Shown here: positions 36,818-47,502 of the stretch, piece by piece
Position numbering within the stretch: position 1 is the first letter of the stretch
How the letters are laid out: each line of letters begins with the position of its first letter
Assembly: GCF_000002995.4 (NCBI RefSeq)
Contig: NW_025062479.1
Span: 4,087,221 to 4,151,220, forward strand
DNA length: 64,000 nt
Reading direction: 5' to 3'
Origin: Brugia malayi
Taxonomy: Eukaryota > Nematoda > Chromadorea > Rhabditida > Onchocercidae
Translations under genes and position numbers: made by a program
Notes under the pieces: model-generated
The model's database searches: none
What the model was told of the DNA's origin: nothing
What the model saw: the letters and a program-made list of their open reading frames with translations, nothing else

Positions 36818-39800
36818 ATGGACGTCGTTGACGGTCAAATTATTGATACACTATGTCGTCTTGATCCGTTCGTTTTCCTTTCATCAAATTCTTTTTGTTT
36901 TTATTAGAAACTTGAACGCATAGATTAATCAGTACCACGATTTCAGGAACTTTTTTGATAGTCTACAAGAGATTCCAAGCAGTATTACAGAGCTTCGCAC
37001 AGATATCTTTTATCAAGCTATCGTAATGCTGGTATGGTCATGCAGACCAACTACAAAGTAATGTCGACTATTAATCACTTATACAATAACGAATTGCTTA
37101 GCTAGATAAGATGCAATAGTTAAGTGTTATGCATTTTCAGGAAAGAAATTCCTTCAAGATTTCTTCCCCAAAATATGTCTACGAAATTTCGATGTGTTAC
37201 AACTGTTGTCGATGCAGTGAAGGCAAATTTTAGTTTTATTTATATATTGATGTAACTCAAAGAGAGACTTAAATTTAAACTTTTTCAAATAGAAGTGTGT
37301 CGAGCAAAAACTTCCGGTTGAAATTGGATTCAGTAAAGATTTTTTCTTGTTGAAGTTATTTTCTGCAGAGCATTGGTGTACGTGATCCAATAGATTATCA
37401 TATGTTGCTATATGGACGAAGCAGAGAGTTGCGTAATATTCTTATTGGTCTCATGGAAAAATTGCCCAAAGATTCTTCCGTGGTTACTTCTGTGGAAGGC
37501 ATGTCTTATAAAATAATTTTTGTGTCACATCAGTATACATATTTTAAACATTTTCTTCCCAAAGGATTTATTAAAAGTCATATTTGTTATCAGATTTTTA
37601 AATACTACATTTTTCCTGTTCGATAATTTAGAATAATTATTACAGATCCATTGAAAGACCTAATGCGATCAGCTAACCTTGAAGATGGAGATAAGGAAGG
37701 ATTTCTTACTCGGTTTAGTTCATCTCAAAAGCAAGTATGGATAGATGCCACCATAAATTTTTGTACTGTATAGCTATGACTTAAATAGCTTTTCTTTTGT
37801 TCTTCAAAAAATGATTTAGGCTATATCGACAAGGGTCGATTTCGTAGGTTTCTCTGGTGATGTTATGGTAGCTTTACATTGTAATGATTGGCGATACCGT
37901 CATTATGCAGTTATTTGTTCCTTGTTGGAAAACAATGCCGTACACAAAATTAAGACACAAAACTATCAATCACTTAGACATGGAGTTTTAGAAATTTTGC
38001 ACCTTAGATTTATTAACGAGGGAGTGAAACTACAGTAAGTTTTGTTCGGTTTTTTAAACCCGTATTTTCAATTTTTTCAAGCCTGTGATATTTATCCCTA
38101 CTACACTACGATAAAAGATATTTATGATTGAACGTCTTCGGAACTTTTTTTGGCATTTTCAGATTGAAACCTAAACCAGTTATTTCTCTAAAACTACAAA
38201 AGGAAAAAACAAAGGATAAACAAGAAATTGATCCAGAAGTGGATGTAGAAAAAAATGAAGTCCTTAACGAACTGCTTAGTAAAGTTGTGGCTTTGACAGC
38301 ATATGTAGATCGTAAGAAGATTTCCAACAGGAGAGTAATATATTTTTTTGCAATATTCATTTTTTACTAGTCAAATAGACATTTCGGCTATTTTTCTTTA
38401 TGTTTTATTCTTTATGTAACAATCAAAGAATGTTTAATTGAGTTAAATTCAGTTTGTTGCAGATGCAAAACGATGAGAGTGAACGATTATTAATTTTACG
38501 AAACAAAAAGTTTCAAGAGGCTGAAGTTGATGGACGGCTGAAAAAATTATTAGAAAATCCAAATGCTGTTTTGAAGCTTGAGGTTTGTTTTACACATTCT
38601 ATCTCTTATTGCAGTGCATATTTGAGGGTGATTAAATATACTTTTTCAGAGTTATATTGATGGAAGTAATGAACGGATGCAGCATCTTCAAAATTTATGG
38701 TTGAAAGCCAAAGCAGAAAAGGATGAAGAAGTGAAGAGAGCACAGCTAACTGCTGCATTATCATTATCATCAGTACGTTGTGACATTGAATCATTAAATA
38801 GCTAATTTCAATTTCATGATTATAAAAATTAAACTGAAGCTGTTTTAGGATTTCACCGTTCCGTGCTACAGTCGAGAAATTTCATCCAATGATGCGAAAT
38901 TGATTGAGAATGAACTTGCTGATAAAAAGAAAATTCTAGAGAAATTGGTTGGTTTCGCTGCACTGAAGTAGGTTCATTTTAAATACCGGCAGTAAAAGTT
39001 TGGATCAATTTTATTGATTTCTTTTTAGAAAAAAGAGGTCGAGTCACGAGAAAAGAAACAGATTAATCGAAATATTTATACGAAACACATATTTGATATT
39101 GTTGGCAACATTAGGAAGCAGCAAAACGAAATTAACAAAGTATGTTCTAGTGATGCTGTATAAGGAATTAACGGAGTATGCCCCAGTAATACTGTTTAAT
39201 GTTATCGTATTTATTGCATACACGTAATGGAGAAATTTTAAAGTCTTTATTTGGAAAGCTGAAAAGTTCAGTGGATCAAAAAATGTCTTATCGCTTATTT
39301 AGACACATTCTCCATATTTATAGATTGCTGCAGAAAATCTCTATCTTCAGAGAGAGATCAAGTCGAATGCAGGAAAACTGGAACGTTCTTTCACCGTAGT
39401 TGAAGGAAAACTGTACAGAGTATCTCTTTTGCATTATTTGTTACTAAAGTCTTCTATAATATGTATATTTTAGATATATTTATGTATTGTGATACCATTT
39501 GAGATCTTAAGTGCAGATGCACATTACAGGACGTTGAGAAAGATACATTTATGCAAAAAGCATACATGCTACTGATGAAAATTCATAGTGAATGTTCTTG
39601 TGTTATCACTGGCATTGATTCTGCTGGACAAATTGAACGAGAAATTGAAGAACTAAACGATCAGGTAGAGTATTTCGCTCAATTCCTTTAATATTACCAT
39701 TTTCTAAAGTAATGCTTTTGGTTCCTAGAAATAAGGTGAAGAAATTTTTAATTACTTTGTTAAATGTCACCTGTTCAAGATATGTAATCTTTTCATTGAA

Positions 39801-39921
39801 GATTGCTACGCAGTATCAAAAGAACATAAATGAAAAACTTGAGTGTATTGTTAACGACTGGATGCAAATAAGGAAAGAAAATATGGCTTTGAAGGAATTA
39901 TTAAAAGAATGTGATAATTAA
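36818..39921 (+). CDS. CCDC22 homologue (CCC / Commander complex subunit)
   Basis: Exons read: 36818-36867, 36947-37057, 37141-37216, 37369 to about 37500, about 37647-37734, 37821-38034, 38163-38334, 38463-38582, 38650-38772, 38849 to about 38947 or 38967, 39029-39139, 39324-39419, 39530-39664 and 39802-39921. The N-terminus (MDVVDGQIIDTLCRLDP, then ITELRTDIFYQAIV and MSTKFRCVTTVVDA) matches the CCDC22 calponin-like NN domain. The C-terminal half is coiled coil and carries diagnostic motifs: YTKHIFDIVGNIRKQQNEIN, LQREIKSNAGKLERSF, EREIEELNDQ and a tail of RKENMALKELL. CCDC22 pairs with CCDC93 and COMMD proteins to recycle endosomal membrane proteins together with Retriever and WASH. Two junctions are uncertain: the donor after VVTSVEG (about 37.50 kb), and the exon ending near 38.95 kb, where the strongest donor (38968) would shift the frame and an earlier GTTGGT (38948) keeps it. 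Confidence 0.88.
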
Positions 39922-41004
39922 TTTATTTTTCCTTATTGTAATAACATTCCTTAAAGATTTATATCAATTGTACAGTGGGAAGATCCAGTGCGTAATTCAC
40001 GTTCGAAGTCATATATACCATTTGCAATCATGTTGATGGTAGTTCCTGCGATGCTTCTGCTGACACAACTTTGTCGTGAATAGGACCTTGCTTGCCTTTG
40101 TGAAATTGCTAGTGGTAGCATATGCCTCAGGTAGGGCTTCCAAAGCAGATAGGTCTCAACTGGAAGTTAGACAAAGTGTGGCTTTGAGGAGGTAGGCTCA
40201 TCAACTTTAAAGTAGCCATCTCAGAAGGGTGACTCTGACTTCAACCGAGGTAGAATGAAGCAAAGCCGTCCGTCTATGAGGAGGATACTTCAGACAAACC
40301 TATGAGCGGAGGATTTCTCTGCCATTATCCAAATCTGCTAGATTTTCAGGTTTAAAGGGTGGGACCAATTCATGCATGATGCGACTCATTTAAAAAAGCC
40401 TTTGCGCAGGTTTGAAAAATATACCCGGTTTTATAAAGTCCTGTAGTGACAGTAAAAGGCGGAAGCGTAGGTTAAAGATGCACTGGAAGCCCGCGACTCA
40501 GCTCTGCATGCAAATGGTCCAGGTCACGCAAGGTTGTCTACTGAGGTGGCAATCTTGTTTGTTAGCATTTTGAATAACTAAACTTTTTTTCATGTGGAGG
40601 AGCGAATAGATGGTCTGATTAGAGCTGATTTCCACTTTTTACTGGGATGTTAAAAATCTTGCTTGGCTAGCATGTTCTGCTGCAGTCGAACTAGAACAAG
40701 AAACAAGAGTATACATCTACCTCCAAAGACGTGTTCAAATTGGCTCTTATGTGTTAGTACACCACTGCGATAATGGGATGTATCGAGTGTCGTTTTGCTA
40801 TAATTGCCTACGAACTAGCACAATGCAGTATTCACGGTTTGTCTCAGTGAAATTCGTGTGCATGAAGTCTCAAAGAAAGTGGTACTGGCTACATACAGTT
40901 CTGGTTAGATGAACAGGAAATCAAATGTTCCTATTCAAGGATTAGCTTAATGGTCAATAACTGAAGCACTTTCGAATTTATTAACTTGTCGACTGGTCAT
41001 CCTG

Positions 41005-41353
41005 GTGATACTTCCTATGCCTCCCAGTGAAAACAAGCAACATGCTATCGCTCTCGGCATATATGCCCCAACTATTCAAGCTTATTTTGCAAAAGAAAAC
41101 CACATTGTGCGGCAACCTTCGCCTTTATCTGCAGACGATAAGATCGCAATCTTTGGTTATTTCAGTAGGGAAGAGATTTGCAGCTCGGATAGGAGCACTG
41201 GATAACTCAGCAAAAATACAATGCAAAGCAGCCTGGATGCATCATCAGCTACGTCTTAGTATGCCCGAGATGCATTTGCGATATGTGTCATATCGAATGG
41301 TAACTTCGACTTTCAAAGGCAACCAAGAAAGAGGTTCAGAGTGGATACCCTGA
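41005..41353 (+). pseudogene. LINE endonuclease domain fossil
   Basis: Two overlapping plus frames (41005-41205 and 41027-41353) carry pieces of one ancestral endonuclease. They contain the substrate-side block with IYAP and the GDFNAR-type block, now read as IAIFGYFSREE and, in the other frame, FAARIGALDN. The second frame continues where the first stops, so a small indel split them. Confidence 0.65.
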
Positions 41354-42049
41354 AATTTTCACATGAGGGACAACTTTCAGGCTTATCTTCAGACCTGCAA
41401 TCCATCTCATAGATCCTCTTCTATAGCACTTTGGTAATTCATCAAAACGACATCCGTCAATCCTCGACTAGCAGTCTTCTCCAGCAAAATATTTGGATCT
41501 TATCAAAGAATCCGAAGATTAGTTTGGTGAAAACAGTCTATAAATCAAGGAACTGCTATCCAACAAGAGAGCTGATCAAGTAAACCTCGCTGGCACATTC
41601 TGTCTTGCAAAGGAAATTTCATTCTGCATGCATTAAGCTTTAACAAAAATTTCGGGAGATCACAAACAAGTAGTGCAGTACATAAGATCAGAACTCTGCT
41701 GTTAGCTCAGATAATTGCCTCCTTCTCACAGACAAACTTTCTATTCCAAACCTATGACCTGAACACTTTCAGTCTCTCAGTATCTACTATTCAAGTTTTC
41801 AGTAATTCAGTACTTCATGCAACAGTCGGTGGAAATGAAGTGGATGTAACTCCCACTTTGGAGGAGACTCTTAAAGCCTTTATAGCGGATGAAATCCGGC
41901 AAGCCATCTGTTTTGGTAGAATTCCATCCGAAATCTGGAGACGTAGAGACCATGTATTCCACGCTAAATTTCACAAGCTTACTATGAAACGAACTTTCTA
42001 CAGATCTCCAAGACGCAATCATCATCCTGCATGAAAAGAAGCAAAGTTC

Positions 42050-42420
42050 GACTGTTCAAAGTATCGACTTTGCTGTCTGCAGCCGGCAAAATTCTTACGG
42101 AATACTTGTAAATAGGTTAGTACGCACCATTGCGTCTGAGGTTCTATCTGAGATCCAGTGTGGTTTCAAGATTAGTAAGGACATGACATATTTGTTCTGA
42201 GACAATGCAAGAAAAGTACACAGAGCAGGACGGAGGACTCTATAGAACATTCATTGACCTCATCAAAGCATTTAACACAATGAGCAAAAAAGGCTTATGA
42301 GAAATCTTGAAACGACCAAGCTGCCTCCTAAATTCAAGATGACTCACCCTGTTGGATGACCGGTTAAGTCAGATATGTCAATTCACTCTGAGTCCTTTCT
42401 GATAATCAACAGCGTGAAAA
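42050..42420 (+). pseudogene. LINE reverse transcriptase fossil
   Basis: Pieces of RT blocks are visible in different frames: LLSAAGKIL, then VRTIASEVLSEIQCGFKIS, then DGGLYRTFIDLIKAFNTMSK. The FIDLIKAFNT block corresponds to the first catalytic-aspartate motif, (F/V)(V/I)DLxKAFDT, with the usual FDT changed to FNT. Stops and frameshifts interrupt it. The FADD box could not be found. Confidence 0.65.
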
Positions 42421-43450
42421 CAGCGTCGAGTTCTCACATCAATTCTGTTTGCAGTATTCACCGTGATGCTCTAAGGTGTCACGACAAAGCTCGATGATGA
42501 ATAAAGGTATTTACATTCCATATCCTACGACGGAGCTTATTCAATCACAAGGGAAGCAAATGCCAAAATTTCAGATCACCTTGTACGAGAATTTCTCTCT
42601 GTTAAAAAATGTTACCCATGGAAGCGTCTTTGTAGTGCATTACTTCTTGTTTTGCAGAAATTACAGATAATCATCCTTCTCTTATCACCGTAGACTTATT
42701 AAAGCTTATATCAGTCCAACAATTTACCTATATAAAAAGTACGATTTCCTCGGACGCGTAAAATAGCAAAAAGATTGACATAGGCTAACGAGGGTGTATA
42801 TAAAGTATTTGGAAAACTCATAAAAAGTATAGAACAATAAACAGCCGAACAGCCGAAGAAAAACATTAAGGTTAGTATCTACAAAACCATCATACTGGCT
42901 ACCCTTCTGTACATGGATCATCTACCATTGTATTCAGTCACAAGGGAATTAAAAACACTGCTTGAACAGTTTAATCAACTTTATTTTCTCACCATCTTAA
43001 ACATCATCAATATTATCGTTCTAGAATACGTGGAAGTCATTAGTGTAAATGTAATGCTACCTAAGAAATAATTACACTGGGCAGATCTCTTCTTCAGGAT
43101 GGAAGATTATTACTTGTGATGAACTCGTCAACGCTTACTGCAGTAGATCTGTCCCAAAAAAGAGTACAGGAATTCTTTGAAACAGTCAGCCTTAGACATC
43201 TGAATACCATCAGTGTTTAACTCTGGCCTCACATCGAGAGACATGATGGTATACCATCCATACTATTGCTACATATACATAGGACCTGTTCCAAAAGATA
43301 AGGGAAAAAAGATGCGCATTACCCATTATGACCTTCTACTGCGCATTGCAACCGGATTAACTTAGCACTATCTTTTTAGGTTTACAGCAACGTCAGCAGG
43401 AGATCCTTTACAAATCTTCGCTCTCGAAGCTAAGTCAAGAAGCTCCGGCG

Positions 43451-46400
43451 AACATAGGTTCAAAATGAAGCTGTAGTGTTTTCGATTATAGTAAAAAAAA
43501 ACTAGGCAGAATAAAAGTTTAACGACATTTCAGTGTTGAAATGCAATCATTTCAATCAAAAGATCCATTGCGAAAGTTGATATTAGCTGAACCATTGTCG
43601 GAAATTATAATATTTATAAATAAAATTATATTAAATCCATAGAATTAAAGACTGTCTTGTCTGAACATTCCTTGGACAAATGTCTCAGGTCTCAGTGTCA
43701 CGTAAGAAATCATTTATCCAATATTCATCATCCATATAGCTGAGTTTATTTACATTGTTACTTAACTTGCATTGTTTGTTAACAAAGAACACGTGCTGGA
43801 TCAGCTCCTCATTTAGTTGACCTCTTTTGTTTGTCGGTTCCTTACTAACTGTAAATTATACTCGAATTTGGCATCGTTTAGCTGACCTCCTCTGCGATAT
43901 TTCAAATCATGCGTCTTGTTATCAGTTAATGCTTACTGTATAAGGAATTATATCCTTTTATTGAGGTTAAGTTTTCTAGATAACAATCTGTCATTCACTG
44001 CTCTCCTAATATTGTTCTATAACTATGGTCAATGGTATTTTTTATCTCATTGAAATAAACATTTTTCAAATGTCGTCTTCTCTGCAAAATAATAATTATT
44101 CGAAGCTACAATCTACCTGAATCAGACTCTGTCTTATGACAACCACTGCATTTTACTTGTACCATCCTATCAGAATTGGAAAGAAATTTTTGCGCTATAT
44201 AAGAAAGTGGAAAAGTTTTTGTTTTACGCGTTACCTGTGACGCTTTCTGATTTCTCCGAGTAGGCTAACTAAAATTCAACCGAATGTCGATTGTTTAGCC
44301 AGTTGAACATTAACTTCATATAAAAGAATGTGTTATCGAGGTTTAGGTCATATAAATTCATCTAAAATAGTGTTTTTGCTTTAAACTTCATTTACTCCGA
44401 CTTAGCTGCAACCGTAAGTTAAAATACTTTATCAAAAAAACTGCTTTTGCCAACGCTTCGGCTCACTGCATTTGAACACTTTTCATAATGTAAGTTACGA
44501 CCTCAATAAAGGGATTCTCTAGCTAAAGTAATGGGACTTCTAGACTGAAATATGAAAATTATCTACTTTTGATCTAGTACGTTAACGTCAGATCTTCTCT
44601 TCCATCCGCATATGCATAATTGCACCTACACAAAACACTGAAGGTATAGTTGATGAAAATTTTGAAAAAAAGTACAATGTTCAATACATTTTAAGGAGAA
44701 ATCAGCAGATGCAAATTTTTCTTTTCTTGCTTCCTTCAGGCAAACAGTTTGACGTGAATGAAATTCCGAGGAAAGAAGCTCTGAGAAAACGATGATATAA
44801 CTATAACTCATACGATTACTTCATGTTTGTTTTTATCGCCCACCTTTCCAATTCTTTTTTTCTAGCCTCATTTCTGCGCCACTTCGTTCAGAAAATAAAG
44901 ATAATTGAATTTTAAAAGAAGTATTAGGCTGACATTTATTTACTCGGAAATAAATTATAAATCATTATTTTTGCATCTCCTCATCTCATTTGTCTATCAC
45001 GTGAAGTGTCATTCTTCGTTATTTATAACTCACAATTATTGTATACTTGATTAATTATTATCTGACATCGCTTTCACTTCCTTTCTATGCCTAATACATG
45101 CAGTATTAATAGCGCTTTTGTACGAAATTTTGAATGACCGTAATTCTAACTATAAAGGTTACCTGATATTTTGACCGAAAATTATTTGTTTTTTTTTTAA
45201 AAAAACACATTTTAAGTTTAAAAGATTGCCTTACACTCTTAAAACCTAACAAACAAACCAGTCTTTTAGCAAGATCTTTAAATTTCTTATTAGCCCGAGC
45301 TTAAAACCCGTTTGGAAAACAGTGACCTTATCCATTAAGTAATGACAAACATGCTAAACACACGTTTTACATAAGTTTATTCAAGGCACTTTCATCCTGG
45401 GTGTCAGTAACATAATCCAGTTTTCACAATGTCACGTCCTTGATATTTGCTCAGTGAAATCGGACTATTAAAGCAAAAATAACCAATAGAAGTAATGAAG
45501 CTTCAATTGAGCGTATTTTATCAAGAAGATATAATTAACTTTTTGCTTTGGATTCAGTTGGAAAGCGTTATTATCGACAAATGTAGATCAGCAAGCATAA
45601 AAATTAAGAGATTCCAGGAATACATGGGTGCATATCACTTTTTACTTTCTGATTTTTATTTTATTGGAATGGTTTCAGCGATGTTAGTTGCTCATTTTCA
45701 TCATCTTTCATCTCTTAAACTGCAGAAAGTTCACCAAGAGAGGCGGCCGATATGTCAACGTAAACTCTATTATCTTCCACCAAAGCCAACTCTCTTGCGT
45801 GATCGAAGATTTCATTATGAACGCTGAAATGAATGGTTTAAGAGGAAGAAAGTGTTAAGCTTTCCTTTTTTTTCCCATATTTTGTAGTTTGAACAGTGAT
45901 AAAGATTCTTTCATAATTTAGAATTTTTGAGCTTTGAGAAACGGCTATTTTCTTCTTCCTTTTTTCCCTTTCTTTGATTTATAACAATCTTTGAAATAAT
46001 TCACTCTCTAATATTCAAAGTTAAGTATGAAAAAGCAGAAAAAAAAGCTGTTAGAATCGTGCAGGTAGGAGTCTTAAAAAATTAAATAAAAGTTATTTTT
46101 ACTATTTTATTTCAAAGAGAATAGGATGGAATGATTTTCTTCATTTCTCATAAATGAATTTTGCATAAACTTCTATTTGATGTGCCATATCGAATGAATC
46201 AGTGCAAGTAATAGAAAGAATGGAAGGAGCAAATTTCCACTCGTTCTAAAGAAGCACACATTTCTTTAATTATTCCCTCTGGATGGAACTAATTCTTAAT
46301 ATTAATATTGCATTTGTTAGTGTTGCATTTTTATGTCTTCACGGGATGAAAAGTGGCAGAATGAAGGAGAAATAGAAAAAGTTGATGAATAAGAGGGCCT

Positions 46401-47502
46401 GAAAACTAGAATTGTTAAAATAACAACTAGTCACACACATCTATAAATCATCATAGTATGAAGAAGCTAAATTCCACGGAAGCATTTGTTTTTCTCTTTT
46501 GAGTTGATGGTTGTTTTCTTGCTCTTCCAGAACTATGTCTGTGTAGGATAGATGTAAGGATCTAAAATGAAGTGCCACATCTCAAATCTTCTCTTAGAGC
46601 AGCTTCCTTTCAGCACTTCATACATTTCACATCAATTTTTCGTTTTTATTTTGTCCACTTTATACCAGAATAAAAAACATTTTGATGACGCTTACCATAA
46701 AAACCAATTTGATCAACCTTTTCGCATTGCTCTCCTGCTATCTGCTGCTGAGCTGTCATCAACGAACGAAGTCCTGCATCTAAGCCGAAAGATCTTGTTA
46801 CTAAACTATTTTTGTAAGTACACTAATAAACACATTCATAATTTTTATATTTTTACAATTCTTAGAGTTAATGTCCTGGTTCTTCGGTTGCTCTTTCCAA
46901 CATAATAGTCACATAGATTTTCTGTTTTTAAATTAGTATTTTTTAATGCTGAACAATTTTTACACAAACTTATCCTGATGGAGTTCTCATTACCAGGAGT
47001 TCATGATGAACCCTTGAATTTTGCTACGGTTTATTTATTATATACTGCAGCTATGCTCTTCATACTACGAATGAACGGTTCAGTGACTACCGTAATGTCT
47101 TCTGCAATTCAAAAATCCAGTCTCGGTATATTTTCTTTTATGTTCCCTCCCTCATACCATTGAAATTCATGGGTTTTGCAAATCGGAATCTATGAATTAT
47201 TTTTTTTGAACTAATATATTAATCATTTTGTTGTCCGTTTTGAAATACAAATTGCTGCATTCATTAAATCTTAATCACAATTCTCAACTCATCAGGACTA
47301 GCGGCATTAGTTTGACTGTTGATTCTAACTTGCACGGAAGTGGTGAAAGAGTAGTGTTTTATTAGCTTTTGTTACTGGATATTACTTTATTCTCATGTAC
47401 TGAAAACATCTGCCTTCAACTCATCTATTGGCGTTTCATCGCTTAGTGAAAACGGAGGAAATAGACGAAACAAACTGTGTAAAAATAAGTTTTAGGTAAG
47501 AA
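43451..47502. other. Mostly non-coding interval with weak open frames
   Basis: The first 550 bases hold a dispersed repeat (43.79-43.99 kb) shared with 12.83-12.96 kb. Besides the candidate frame at 45495-45827, an open frame at 46567-46812 runs into a consensus donor (GTAAGT at 46813), and another at 46978-47163 is open but has no partner exon. None shows a known domain. The end is the csq-1 5' flank; TTTTAG at 47490-47495, 7 bases before its ATG, could be a spliced-leader acceptor. Confidence 0.4.
45495..45827 (+). CDS. Unassigned 110-codon open frame
   Basis: A plus-strand frame from ATG to TGA with one hydrophobic stretch (FLLSDFYFIGMVSAMLVAHF) followed by a basic tail with PPKPTLLRDRRFHYER. 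A CTGCAG splice-acceptor-like site at about 45721-45726 precedes the basic part, which is less AT-rich than its surroundings, so only that part may be a true terminal exon. I do not recognise it, and no partner exon was established. It may be spurious. Confidence 0.25.
   Translation: MKLQLSVFYQEDIINFLLWIQLESVIIDKCRSASIKIKRFQEYMGAYHFLLSDFYFIGMVSAMLVAHFHHLSSLKLQKVHQERRPICQRKLYYLPPKPTLLRDRRFHYER

Larger units (their letters stand above)
39990..43450 (+). mobile_element. Decayed non-LTR (LINE) retrotransposon
   Basis: The plus strand carries a degenerate LINE in fixed order, broken by many stops and frameshifts. Near 41.00-41.35 kb are endonuclease remnants: LPMPPSENKQHAIALGIYAP followed, in shifting frames, by a DDKIAIFGYFS-like block. 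Near 42.06-42.36 kb are reverse-transcriptase remnants: LLSAAGKIL, LVRTIASEVLSEIQCGF and GGLYRTFIDLIKAFNTMSKKGL. Near 42.68-43.33 kb is the C-terminal region: LIKAYISPTIYLYKKY, later MDHLPLYSVTRELKTLLEQF and ITHYDLLLRIATGLT. Upstream, 40.0-40.6 kb is GC-richer and resembles an element 5' region. It is therefore an old, roughly full-length insertion just after the CCDC22 stop codon. Clade assignment needs an alignment; the RT block looks like the widespread endonuclease/RT LINEs of flatworms, molluscs and vertebrates. It cannot be active. Confidence 0.8.

Noticed and set aside
46567..46905. 112-codon plus-strand frame running into a GTAAGT donor
   Set aside because: A single good donor is not enough; no acceptor-linked next exon in phase and no domain were found.
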